From Flavobacteriales bacterium (lineage in GTDB: Bacteria; Bacteroidota; Bacteroidia; Flavobacteriales_D; Sanyastnellaceae): DNA of 33,901 nt. The stretch is from NCBI GenBank assembly GCA_029245065.1, contig JAQWQB010000140.1, positions 1 to 33,901 on the forward strand, given 5' to 3'. Shown here piece by piece: positions 1-8,090 of the stretch. The position numbers and the translations under genes are program-made. Under the pieces are notes generated by a model. It was not told the origin of the DNA. It did no database searches and saw only the letters and a program-made list of their open reading frames with translations. Every line of letters starts with the position of its first letter. Within the stretch, counting starts at the first letter, position 1.

Positions 1-1
1 C

Positions 2-388
2 ATAGGAATCGTCTTCCAAACGGCGCATTTTGTGCAAAGCCTAAGCGTAGAAGACAACCTCATCTTACCTCAGTACCTTGCTGGTGGTGCTGTTGATCGT
101 TCCAAGGCGAAGGAGATTTTAACGCGGTTAAACCTCAAGCACAAATTGCAAGAGAAAACACGCAACTTGAGTATTGGAGAACAACAACGCGTTGCCATAG
201 CGCGCGCTTTGATGAACACTCCTTCCATCGTCTTAGCTGATGAGCCTACGTCGGCATTGGACGACAAAAATGCTGAAGAGGTTATTTCTCTTTTGGAGGA
301 GCAAGCAGCGTTGAGTGGAGCTGGGCTTGTTATTGTTACACATGATCAACGATTGAAAGATCGGTTCAGCAAACGAGTGGTCCTATGA
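2..388 (+). CDS. ABC transporter ATP-binding protein, LolD/MacB type (5' partial)
   Basis: This is the C-terminal part of an ABC ATPase; the start and the Walker A motif lie left of the window. The frame is open from base 2 and begins in the Q-loop region (IGIVFQTAHF). Visible next are the signature LSIGEQQRVAIARAL (a variant of LSGGQ), Walker B IVLADEPTSALD and the switch histidine in VTHD. This is the LolD/MacB/FtsE-like branch, which works with FtsX-fold permeases rather than classic importers. The stop overlaps the permease start by an ATGA junction at 385-388, so the two are translationally coupled. The ATPase would use ATP at the inner face of the cytoplasmic membrane to drive the partner permease. 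Substrate is not evident from this protein alone. Confidence 0.88.
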   Translation: MGIVFQTAHFVQSLSVEDNLILPQYLAGGAVDRSKAKEILTRLNLKHKLQEKTRNLSIGEQQRVAIARALMNTPSIVLADEPTSALDDKNAEEVISLLEEQAALSGAGLVIVTHDQRLKDRFSKRVVL

Positions 389-1569
389 ATCTGATCAAAA
401 TAGCCTGGAAAAACATTGCCTCGAAGCCGCTCAGTACATTCTTGAGTCTGATCCTTCTAGCGTTTGGAGTGGGAATTATTTCGCTCCTAGTGATTTTGGA
501 AACAAGGTTGCAAGAACAGTTTGATCGGAACATCAAAGACATTGATATGGTGTTGGGGGCGAAGGGAAGTCCGCTGCAACTCATTCTAGCAAATGTCTAC
601 CATATTGATGCTCCTACCGGAAACATCAACCGGAAAGAAGCCCAAAAAATCATGAGACATCCCTTTATTGAAGAGGGTATTCCGCTGGCCTATGGCGATA
701 ATTATAAGATGTTCCGAATTGTAGGAACCACACATCAATACCACAAACATTACGGAGTTGAACTGGCCGAAGGGGAACTATTCGAAGGGGCTTATAACAC
801 CACCATTGGCAGTAAAGTGGCGAAAGAGTTGGGATTGAAAGTAGGCGATGAGTTTTACAGTGCTCACGGCCTCAAAGATGAAACCGATGTCCACACAAAT
901 AAAACCTTCAAGGTCGTCGGGATCTTCAAAGAGAGCAAATCGGTTGTTGATCAATTGATTTTGACTGAAATGGAGAGCATTTGGGGAGTTCACGAGCAAG
1001 TAGGCGAAGAAACTGGCGAGGACCCTTCAGAGGAAATTACGGCGGTACTTCTCAAGAAAAAGAATCCATTGGCCATTGTTATGCTTCCTTCTCTCATAAA
1101 GGATTCCAACATGCAAATTGGCCTGCCTGCCATTGAAATTAACCGATTGACCCAGAATTTCGGAATTGGAATGGGAACCTTACGTGCCATTGCGGTCATC
1201 ATTATGGTACTTTCCTTCATTAGCGTGTTTATTTCATTGTACAATTCCATGCGCGAACGCAAGTATGAGTTGGCATTGATGCGCAGTATGGGAGCTTCGC
1301 GAAGCACGCTTTTCAAACTCATTTTATTCGAAGGGCTTTTAATGACCGTCGTTGGGATATTCTTTGGATTGTTGTTTAGCCGCATTGGCATGTTGATCTT
1401 GTCTTGGAAGATGCAAGATCAATTCAACTACGACGTAACAAACTTTGGCATTCTGAATTTGGAGTGGTTACTCGTAGGAATCACTATTTTTGTAGGAGTT
1501 TTGGCATCGTTATTGCCTGCTATTACAGCAGTAAGACTCGATATCTCTAAAATACTCGCAGATGGCTAA
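385..1569 (+). CDS. ABC transporter permease, FtsX/MacB-like
   Basis: A 394-aa membrane protein with the MacB/FtsX architecture. One N-terminal transmembrane helix (about residues 15-37, LSLILLAFGVGIISLLVI) is followed by a large periplasmic domain (about 40-265). Three C-terminal helices follow (about 268-290, 315-340 and 355-385). The cytoplasmic stretch NSMRERKYELALMRSMGAS before the second helix is characteristic of FtsX-domain permeases. It is coupled to the upstream ATPase by ATGA overlap and overlaps the following secreted-protein gene by 8 bases, so the three form one operon. Such permeases usually act as mechanotransducers or lipoprotein/efflux machines. The neighbouring DUF3299-like protein instead recalls the zinc-linked ZrgBC arrangement; that assignment is inference. 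Confidence 0.9.
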   Translation: MNLIKIAWKNIASKPLSTFLSLILLAFGVGIISLLVILETRLQEQFDRNIKDIDMVLGAKGSPLQLILANVYHIDAPTGNINRKEAQKIMRHPFIEEGIPLAYGDNYKMFRIVGTTHQYHKHYGVELAEGELFEGAYNTTIGSKVAKELGLKVGDEFYSAHGLKDETDVHTNKTFKVVGIFKESKSVVDQLILTEMESIWGVHEQVGEETGEDPSEEITAVLLKKKNPLAIVMLPSLIKDSNMQIGLPAIEINRLTQNFGIGMGTLRAIAVIIMVLSFISVFISLYNSMRERKYELALMRSMGASRSTLFKLILFEGLLMTVVGIFFGLLFSRIGMLILSWKMQDQFNYDVTNFGILNLEWLLVGITIFVGVLASLLPAITAVRLDISKILADG

Positions 1570-2125
1570 ATGGATGAAATACGTTAGTGTACTTATGGTA
1601 ATTGTTGCTGTAGCTTCTTTGAATTTGAGCTCAACATGCAAGCCTAAAGTCATGAATAACAACAAGTTGATAGAACTCTCTCTCAACCATCCTGCAGTAC
1701 CTTCTGTTGAAACGGTCTTCATCGAGAATGAAGATGCGGCGGCTATTAGTGAGTTAACTTGGACGCTTCTGGCCGACTGTGAGTTTCGTGATGTATACGT
1801 AGAAGAATTGGACGCTTATTACTGGAAACCGACTTTTGGAGCAAGTGTGCTTGAAAAAGAAGGACAAGATATTTTCATCACCGGCTACATGATTCCAGTA
1901 GATTATGACGAAGATTTCTACGTACTTTCTCGCTACCCATTTGCCAACTGCTTTTTCTGCGGAGGTGCCGGTCCTGAATCGGTTATCGATTTGCGCTTCG
2001 CTGCGAAGTCGAGAAAATATGAAACTGACGAACGTTTGACTTTTCGTGGTAAATTAGCCTTGAACGCGAACGACGTCTATCAAATGAATTACATCCTTGA
2101 AGGCGCTCGTGAGTACAAGCCTTGA
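1562..2125 (+). CDS. Secreted DUF3299-like protein of unknown function
   Basis: A 187-aa protein with an N-terminal hydrophobic export signal (about residues 6-22) followed by SSTC. The cysteine at 26 could be a loose Bacteroidota lipobox, although the -3 residue is not canonical. The C-terminal half has the pattern seen in DUF3299/COG3495 proteins: ITGYMIPVDYD, then VLSRYPFANCFFCGGAGPES and a short beta-rich tail including LTFRGKLAL. The CFFC pair could bind metal or form a disulfide. Its start overlaps the permease gene by 8 bases, which ties it to the ABC transporter. From memory, DUF3299-type genes occur beside ATPase/FtsX-type permease pairs, including the Vibrio zrg zinc locus. A role in metal handling is therefore a hypothesis, not shown here. 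Confidence 0.75.
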   Translation: MAKWMKYVSVLMVIVAVASLNLSSTCKPKVMNNNKLIELSLNHPAVPSVETVFIENEDAAAISELTWTLLADCEFRDVYVEELDAYYWKPTFGASVLEKEGQDIFITGYMIPVDYDEDFYVLSRYPFANCFFCGGAGPESVIDLRFAAKSRKYETDERLTFRGKLALNANDVYQMNYILEGAREYKP

Positions 2126-2128
2126 TCC

Positions 2129-2932
2129 TTGGAAGTAACTAAAATTGAACATTGTAAATCGTGTGGTGCAAAACTCGTTGGGCCTTATTGTGCGTAGTGT
2201 GGTCAAACACCGTACAAAGGTAAACTCACCTTCAAAAGAGCCATGCATGACTTATTTCATGCTGTTACCAACGTGGAACGTGGCTTCACCCACACCATGA
2301 TTAAAATGACAACCTCTCCCGGGTATGTCATCAAAGATTTCTTAGACGGCAAGACAAGACCTTATTTTTTCCTTGCCAGGTACGCGTTCATTCTAGTGAC
2401 TATTAGCACACTTCTTATGATCAAGACGGGCATTTTTGACATGTCTCAAAATGCGTTTTACAATCAAGGAGAGATGTCGGAAAACCAACGTATTGCTACG
2501 GAGCAAATCCAGCACTACATCAAGCAATTCCTGAATTTTTTCGTGCTCATTCAGCTACCTTTTAACACCTTCGTTTCGTGGCTTCTTTTCAAAAGTCGCG
2601 GTTATAACTTTGCGGAACACTTTGTAGCGAACACCTACATCATGGGGCAATTATCGCTCTTCGGACTGCTAATTCTACCCTTTTTCTACCTCCTTCCAGG
2701 AGAAGAGTTTGGAATGATTAACATGGGCATGTCCCTTGCCATCTCAGCAGCATTTTTCAGCTTTACCTTCAAACAATGGTTTAATGATCCTTGGGGCGAA
2801 TCCATTGCACGTGGCGTAATTACCTCACTTTTCGGACAGCTTCTCATGATTATAGGCATATTCGTCATATCAATGTTCATCGTTATGATGGTCATCCTCT
2901 GTGTTATTCAGGTAAAGCAAGTCACAGGTTAA
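2129..2932 (+). pseudogene. DUF3667 membrane protein with in-frame TAG in its zinc ribbon
   Basis: From 2129 (TTG, three bases after the previous stop) the frame encodes CKSCGAKLVGPYCA, then TAG at 2195-2197, then CGQTPYKGKLTF, and stays open to 2932. CxxCG...YCxxCGQ is the N-terminal zinc ribbon of DUF3667 proteins, and the following text (TTSPGYVIKDFLDGKTRPYF and several hydrophobic helices) also fits that family. The stop therefore falls between the last two zinc cysteines, where an ordinary residue is expected; CAG or GAG to TAG is a single change. If translation begins at the ATG at 2243 (AAAAGAG lies just upstream), a 229-aa protein without the ribbon would be made, keeping all membrane segments. 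Alternatives are a sequencing error or stop readthrough. Function of the family is unknown. Confidence 0.75.
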
Positions 2933-2935
2933 CCA

Positions 2936-2965
2936 AAAAGGGCCAACCAATCGGCCAGCCCTTTT
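2936..2965. terminator. Bidirectional intrinsic terminator
   Basis: AAAAGGGC at 2936-2943 pairs with GCCCTTTT at 2958-2965, leaving a 14-base loop. The stem is flanked by A-runs on one side and T-runs on the other, so it can end transcripts from both strands. It lies between the convergent DUF3667 gene (ends 2932) and the M36 protease gene (ends 2988). Confidence 0.8.
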
Positions 2966-2987
2966 CTCATTATCATTTCATATCTCC

Positions 2988-5900
2988 TTACGGACAAGCC
3001 GTATCGAATACGCCGAGGAATACGAGCATGTCAGTTGAATTCACAAGTCCATCGTTGTTCATATCTGCGAGGCAGTTGTCATTGCAACCAAAATCTCCTA
3101 GGAACATCAATAGGTCAGTCACATTAATGAATCCATCAAAGTTAAAGTCTCCCAGACAGGAATACACTTCGTCTCCTTCTACCGATCCATTGCAATTGTT
3201 ATCAATGTCTTCACCAGTGCCTGGAGCGTTTGGATATACATCTCCGTTGGTATCATCACAATCGGTGTTATCTGCTACATAGCCTGCTGGCTGAGCGCAA
3301 TCTGATAGTGACGATGCTGCATCACCGAATCCATCATTGTCAGTATCTGCGTACCATGTCAACTGAATGCACTCAAAGGCGTCGATTGAGCCGTTGCAGT
3401 TGTTGTCAATCCCTTCACCCGTTCCAGGAGCGTTTGGATACACATCGCCATTTGTGTCATCGCAATCCGTATTGTCTGCCACATAGCCTGCTGGCTGAGC
3501 GCAATCTGATAGTGACGACGCCACATCTCCGAATCCGTCGTTATCGGTATCTGCGTACCACGTTAATTGGATGCACTCACTTGCGTCAATCGAACCGTTG
3601 CAATTGTTGTCAATTCCTTCAGCGGTTCCCGGGGCATTCGGATAAACATCTCCATTTGTGTCATCACAATCGGTGTCATCTGCCACATATCCCGCTGGTT
3701 GATCGCAGTCAGTTAAAGATGAAGCTGCATCTCCAAACCCATCGCTATCGGTATCTGCGTACCACATTAATGGAAGGCATTCCGTAGCATCAATTGAGCC
3801 GTTGCAGTTGTTGTCTACCCCTTCGGCTGTTCCTGGAGCATTCGGATAAACGTCATCACGCGTATCATCGCAATCGGTGTTGTCTGAAATGTACCCTGCT
3901 GGTTGAATACAAGCGCTGATACTTACGGCATCGTTCCCGAAACCATCGGTATCTGAATCCTCGTACCATGTTACTGGTGTACACGTCTGTTCAAGGATTT
4001 GCGTGTATTGAGATGAGCAGTACGAAATGGTTTGATCACTTACGACACAAGCCGTGTTGGTGAAATCAACGAGTGCTTCACCGATAAAAATATCGTCTAC
4101 ATACCACCCTTCAGCGGCAACGAAGTTATCAGAAGCCAGGCGCCAACGAATTGAAATGGTCTGTCCTGTGAATGAACTCAGGTCAACAATCGTTTGAATG
4201 AATCCGCCACTGCCTCCAGACCAAGCGTTTTGACCGCTCAGTGCACTTGCAGGGTTCACATTCAAGGTAGAATTGTATCCGTTTTGCGTAATCAATGCTT
4301 CTGCGTCCACCCATGTTGTTCCGTCAGTAGATGTTTCAAGTACACCTCCATCCCAGTTCGCTTCGGTATTGTAGAAATGCCAGAAGCTCAAGAAAGTTGA
4401 AGCTGTAATGTTCGTTACGTTGGGCAACACCAAGTACTGGTCACTCTCCTGTCCTGGATCTGATGCGAACCATGAATTTGACGGACTATTTGCTCTCGTA
4501 GTGCTTACGCTCCAATCAAAACCAGGGATGTTGTTTGTTACGGTATATCCAGCAACTCCTGATTCAAGGTTGTCTTGAAATTCAATGATAGAGAAAGGTG
4601 TCGCCGGGGCAGAAACCTCATAAGTACATTGAATCGTAGCTCCGTCTGGTAAGTCACCTAGGTCGAAGGTCAAGTCATTTCCCACTGCGGTAACCGTGCA
4701 AGAAGCTGATCCTGGAACATAATCTACATCCGAAGGAACAAGATCTGTCACTACTACATTCGTTACCAAACCACCCGTGTTGTTAAAAATGTCTAACGTC
4801 ACGGTCATGGTACCGTTTGCTTCGATGGTATCGCTGCTTGTTTTCGAGATGCCAACAGCGCAGTCTCCACTCACATCGAATGATTCAACACTGTCATTTA
4901 CATCACTAGAAGAGCCTTGATCGGCATTCACACCGAGACCTCTTCGGGCAAAAGCTTCCCAAATCAAGCATTTGTTGACACCCCCATTTAGGAGTTCATC
5001 TGCCAAAAGGATTGCATCTCTACCATCCACAAATCCGGGAGAGCACGGTTGCAATTTCAACCCTTCAACAACCAGTTCAAGTGCGATGTTATTTCCGCCT
5101 GTTCCATTGTACAAATCGGGATCGTATCCATATTCGTCAATCAGTAACCAGGTCATATCCCACAACATAGTGCACCATACTGACCCCACACCGTGCGGAA
5201 TACTTACGGAGTTGATGTCTTGATACGTGAATGGGTTAACACTCATGTCTGTTGAGTAAGGAAAAGGTCTAATTCCAGGGCCGTTGATACCAGCACCGAT
5301 GGAATAGTTTCCGATTCCGCGTGCTTCCGCACCAAAATCTGCTGCGTCCATGGTCATGATCAATCCGAAGTAATCACTCCAACCTTCACCCATTTGCTCG
5401 TTGTTGAAGAGGCAACCTACGTTGTCAGCTCCGGCAGTAAGACGGGTTGAAATACCGTGTCCGTATTCGTGTGTAATAACGCCGTTGTCTAGGTCGCTAT
5501 CTCTGTTGACTGATGCCAACAGTGAAATCGTTCCACTGATTGTTCCAGCGGCAATGGCTGCCTTAATGGTATTACCATCGGCTTGTGAAATCATCACCGA
5601 AGGAATCGTCAAGCCTGGATCTACTCCACCCATTCCGAAAGGTGCATCACCAGTGTTTTGAGCTACAATAACACCAATGGCTCCTTCGTTTTCCGCGTTC
5701 AATACTTTGTCTGTGAAGTTACAGTTACCGCGGTCTATCAGTACGATTTTTCCGGCGTAACCCGTGCCTACTAACGCACTGCATGCCTCTGTTGGGTTGG
5801 CCGTACCGTCGTCAGCAACAATTAAGTCTCCTGTCCACGTTCCCACTTGCGGACCAAAAGCAGCGACCACTCCGTTGTAACCTGTTCCATCAACTGTAAT

Positions 5901-7148
5901 TGACGGTGCAGCGGCAATATCCCACTCAAACATTTGCATTCGTGGCTGTTGGCCATCTGGAGGCGTTCCAAAGTTGGCATTGTTCAAGCCAGAACCATCT
6001 TGTGCGTCTGCAATAACTTCATCGTTTCCGAGACCACCATTTCCGTAGTTGTTTACCTGGAAGTTTCCACTTTGTTCGTCGAAACCGTAGTTGTACATCA
6101 CATCGTGGATGAGGTTATTCCAGTAAAACAAGTTGGTAATTGCAGCGGCCTGGTAATTTACAGGCTCTTGTGTTAAGTCCAATGGGAAGTCGAAATCCAA
6201 GGTTGCTCCACCATCTGGTGAGAACCCTGGCACGTTGTCGTTGTCTCTATCTTCACTTGCCCAAACGTTGTTACCTCTGGTGATGGTGTATTCTGCACCC
6301 GAAGCACCATCCGTATCGTGCCATCCAAAAGGAGATGCTGATAGGTTGTTATTCCAAGGCGATGCTTGTAACGTTCTTCCCCCGTTGTATGGAGACTCAA
6401 ACGGCTCAGCATAAACGTTGTAGCTATTGGCCAACAAAGGGGCTGCTGGTGTGAGCATAGGATTTCTCCCAGCGCTTACGTGTTCTACGCAGTGGGTGGT
6501 GTGATCGTGTGTTTCGTTATCAAATTCACACGTGCTGATCCAATTGTCTTTTTCCAACACGGTTCCATTGGCGGCATCTACTCTAATTTGCCACCAGTTC
6601 ACGTTGTCATTCGCTCTGATTACTAATTCCCACGCTAGTCTAACTTCACTTTCATTGACTTTCACGTACACCAAGTTGAACGGAATGTCTTCAGAAGAAA
6701 TACCCGACTTGCTGAGCATTCCTTGCTGGTCCTGTCCTGAAGCTTGCTGTAGCATCTCCATATCTGAGATGGTAAGTTTCAGATGACTCGCGGCGAACTG
6801 CAAGGCTTGTTCAACGGTGAGCTGAGGCTGACCGCCAGCTACCATTCTTTCGATACCATGTAGGAATCGGTCGTTGATATGTACCACTTTCCCATCAGGA
6901 AGAGCAATCACATTTAAGATCGCATTGTGAACACGAATACCGTCAACACGCTGTTGAATGTAGTGAACAGAATGGCCTCGTCGTTTATTGACTACTTCGC
7001 GGAGGTGCAAAGCGCCAGCAAGTTCACGTTGTTTGAACTGCTCTTTTTCAATAAGTTGTTGTTGCAATTGATCCCAAGAAGTTTGGGCGAAGGATGGCAC
7101 CGACATTAGCATCACGGCCAATGTGATTAAAGTTAGTATATGTCGCAT
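2988..7148 (-). CDS. Secreted M36 (fungalysin) zinc metalloprotease with PA domain, MopE-like repeats and dockerin-like C-terminus
   Basis: A 1386-residue exported zinc endopeptidase. It has a signal peptide (residues 1-21, cleavage after SFA), then a fungalysin-type propeptide (about 35-200). The M36 catalytic domain carries H560-E-Y-G-H564, with E588 (GEGWSDY) as third zinc ligand. A protease-associated (PA) domain is inserted ahead of the active site (about 425-530). Downstream are a DUF11-like domain (about 762-846), a jelly-roll/MAM-like domain (about 855-1025), four 68-residue Cys/Asp-rich MopE-type repeats (from W1061) and two dockerin-like calcium loops (DFNFDGFINVTD, DMNNDGLVNSTD) at the end. 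It probably digests extracellular protein. I see no classic type IX secretion C-terminal domain; the dockerin-like end sits in its place. The gene stands alone and ends at a bidirectional terminator. Catalytic assignment is firm; the adhesive or anchoring role of the tail is inferred. Confidence 0.93.
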   Translation of the reverse strand: MRHILTLITLAVMLMSVPSFAQTSWDQLQQQLIEKEQFKQRELAGALHLREVVNKRRGHSVHYIQQRVDGIRVHNAILNVIALPDGKVVHINDRFLHGIERMVAGGQPQLTVEQALQFAASHLKLTISDMEMLQQASGQDQQGMLSKSGISSEDIPFNLVYVKVNESEVRLAWELVIRANDNVNWWQIRVDAANGTVLEKDNWISTCEFDNETHDHTTHCVEHVSAGRNPMLTPAAPLLANSYNVYAEPFESPYNGGRTLQASPWNNNLSASPFGWHDTDGASGAEYTITRGNNVWASEDRDNDNVPGFSPDGGATLDFDFPLDLTQEPVNYQAAAITNLFYWNNLIHDVMYNYGFDEQSGNFQVNNYGNGGLGNDEVIADAQDGSGLNNANFGTPPDGQQPRMQMFEWDIAAAPSITVDGTGYNGVVAAFGPQVGTWTGDLIVADDGTANPTEACSALVGTGYAGKIVLIDRGNCNFTDKVLNAENEGAIGVIVAQNTGDAPFGMGGVDPGLTIPSVMISQADGNTIKAAIAAGTISGTISLLASVNRDSDLDNGVITHEYGHGISTRLTAGADNVGCLFNNEQMGEGWSDYFGLIMTMDAADFGAEARGIGNYSIGAGINGPGIRPFPYSTDMSVNPFTYQDINSVSIPHGVGSVWCTMLWDMTWLLIDEYGYDPDLYNGTGGNNIALELVVEGLKLQPCSPGFVDGRDAILLADELLNGGVNKCLIWEAFARRGLGVNADQGSSSDVNDSVESFDVSGDCAVGISKTSSDTIEANGTMTVTLDIFNNTGGLVTNVVVTDLVPSDVDYVPGSASCTVTAVGNDLTFDLGDLPDGATIQCTYEVSAPATPFSIIEFQDNLESGVAGYTVTNNIPGFDWSVSTTRANSPSNSWFASDPGQESDQYLVLPNVTNITASTFLSFWHFYNTEANWDGGVLETSTDGTTWVDAEALITQNGYNSTLNVNPASALSGQNAWSGGSGGFIQTIVDLSSFTGQTISIRWRLASDNFVAAEGWYVDDIFIGEALVDFTNTACVVSDQTISYCSSQYTQILEQTCTPVTWYEDSDTDGFGNDAVSISACIQPAGYISDNTDCDDTRDDVYPNAPGTAEGVDNNCNGSIDATECLPLMWYADTDSDGFGDAASSLTDCDQPAGYVADDTDCDDTNGDVYPNAPGTAEGIDNNCNGSIDASECIQLTWYADTDNDGFGDVASSLSDCAQPAGYVADNTDCDDTNGDVYPNAPGTGEGIDNNCNGSIDAFECIQLTWYADTDNDGFGDAASSLSDCAQPAGYVADNTDCDDTNGDVYPNAPGTGEDIDNNCNGSVEGDEVYSCLGDFNFDGFINVTDLLMFLGDFGCNDNCLADMNNDGLVNSTDMLVFLGVFDTACP
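3153..3968 (-). repeat. Four tandem 204-bp coding repeats (MopE-like motif)
   Basis: Inside the M36 protease gene, units of exactly 68 codons repeat four times, each beginning WYxDxDxDGFG and containing AGYxxDxTDCDDT, VYPNAPGT and DNNCNGS. The unit ends fall near 3765, 3561, 3357 and 3153. For example CTGAGCGCAA recurs at 3291 and 3495, 204 bases apart. The Asp/Cys pattern matches the MopE-type putative metal-binding motif, likely calcium-stabilised. Near-identity of the two C-terminal units at DNA level suggests recent duplication or gene conversion. Confidence 0.9.
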
Positions 7149-7283
7149 TAGAGATCCTATGGTTAATGAGGCTATAAGATACGGAGAATTCCTTAAACGA
7201 ATATCACAGAAGAGTGTAGGGTGCCGAGTTTAGAGTAGGGAGTGCCGATTTTTGTGTATGGAGTTGCGAGGATTGACCTTTTT

Positions 7284-7368
7284 GTAGCCACGAGCCTAGC
7301 TCATGGGAAAATTTTTCATTGGGCGTGGGATTATAGATTAAAAAACCACGAGCTAGGCTCGTGGGTAC
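7284..7368. repeat. Inverted pair of REP-like palindromes
   Basis: The stretch 7149-7397 between two minus-strand genes has no convincing gene. It holds two hairpins in opposite orientation. The first, at 7284-7306 (+), is GTAG then CCACGAGC-CTA-GCTCATGG, with one arm mismatch. The second, at 7346-7368 (read on -), is GTAC then the perfect palindrome CCACGAGC-CTA-GCTCGTGG. A GTAG tetranucleotide ahead of a short imperfect palindrome, and inverted pairing of two such units, are hallmarks of REP elements mobilised by RAYT (TnpA-REP) transposases. No transposase lies in this window. A third copy is at 9281-9303. Confidence 0.75.
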
Positions 7369-7397
7369 AAAAGCGCAAGGTGTGGCGGATTTGGAGT

Positions 7398-8048
7398 TTA
7401 ACTCCCTTTCGTTTTGTAGAAGAGCCATAAATTTCCGTCCAACAATTCTACCACTTTCGTGGTTTTTCTTCGAATTGGCAGTGAACTCCAGGTTCGCACG
7501 TAGTAAGGGAAAGGCTTGTGCAACTGAATAAAATCAGGGCTTTTGATGATGAGTGCCTCGAACATGGGGTCATCTCCATTGCCTTCTACATTGCCGTGGG
7601 TGGTATCTGCTCTTAACAAGGTAAGCTCAGCTGTAAAGTGTGGCTTGCCCCCTTCAAAACGCATGATGGGGGGGGAAGGTTCCAGATCGTAATTATAGTA
7701 AGTTATGGAGTCCCATTGTTGGTTCTTGACGTGCTCGGTATCTGATGCTTTGAAGAAATACACCTCACTGAAAGTGTAATTGTGTTGAAATGCCTTCGCA
7801 ACTTGGTAGTTCTTCAGGTCCAGTTCTTTTTGAATGTTTTCTGCGCGTTTCACGAAGCCTTTTTCTAAGGCTAAGTTGATAGCGATTTGATTCTCTGGCA
7901 AACGTACTAAGAGTGCTCCGGTTTTGAGTTCTTGAATTTGGGTTACGGCCAGTTCTCTGAACCATTCATTGGACGGTCGCGTTTCGTCTTGGGCAAACCC
8001 AAAACACGTTAGAAAACAAAAGGCGCATCCAAAAAGAACTTTCATCAT
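7398..8048 (-). CDS. Secreted protein of unknown function
   Basis: A 216-aa protein that I do not recognise as a named family. Two ATG codons are adjacent (8048 and 8045), and either gives a signal peptide of the form KVLFGCAFCFLTCFGFAQ, ending near residue 20. The mature part is soluble and mixed in composition. It includes EWFRELAVTQIQELKTGALLVRLPENQ, an alpha/beta middle with many Tyr and Phe, and a C-terminal segment TTKVVELLDGNLWLFYKTKG, with no transmembrane helix. The pattern FRELAVTQIQELKTGALLVRL suggests a conserved Flavobacteriales periplasmic protein. It follows trhO on the same strand after a 42-base gap and may be cotranscribed. A REP-like pair lies just past its 3' end. Confidence 0.75.
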   Translation of the reverse strand: MMKVLFGCAFCFLTCFGFAQDETRPSNEWFRELAVTQIQELKTGALLVRLPENQIAINLALEKGFVKRAENIQKELDLKNYQVAKAFQHNYTFSEVYFFKASDTEHVKNQQWDSITYYNYDLEPSPPIMRFEGGKPHFTAELTLLRADTTHGNVEGNGDDPMFEALIIKSPDFIQLHKPFPYYVRTWSSLPIRRKTTKVVELLDGNLWLFYKTKGS

Positions 8049-8090
8049 TCCCTAAAGATACGCCTCAAGCTTGAAATATCAGTTCAATTT

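Noticed and set aside
2988-3160. C-terminal dockerin-like loops as evidence of a cellulosome
   Set aside because: No cohesin or scaffoldin is present, and the loops occur on a protease in a Bacteroidota context; calcium-binding tail is the safer reading.
3230-3787. Plus-strand open frame of 185 codons across the MopE repeats
   Set aside because: A shadow of the repeat-rich M36 gene: the translation is His/Leu/Arg-rich and repeats with the same 204-bp period.
3153-3968. Regular repeats considered as a CRISPR array
   Set aside because: The period is 204 bases, the similarity covers most of the unit and stays in frame; there are no short repeats with unique spacers.
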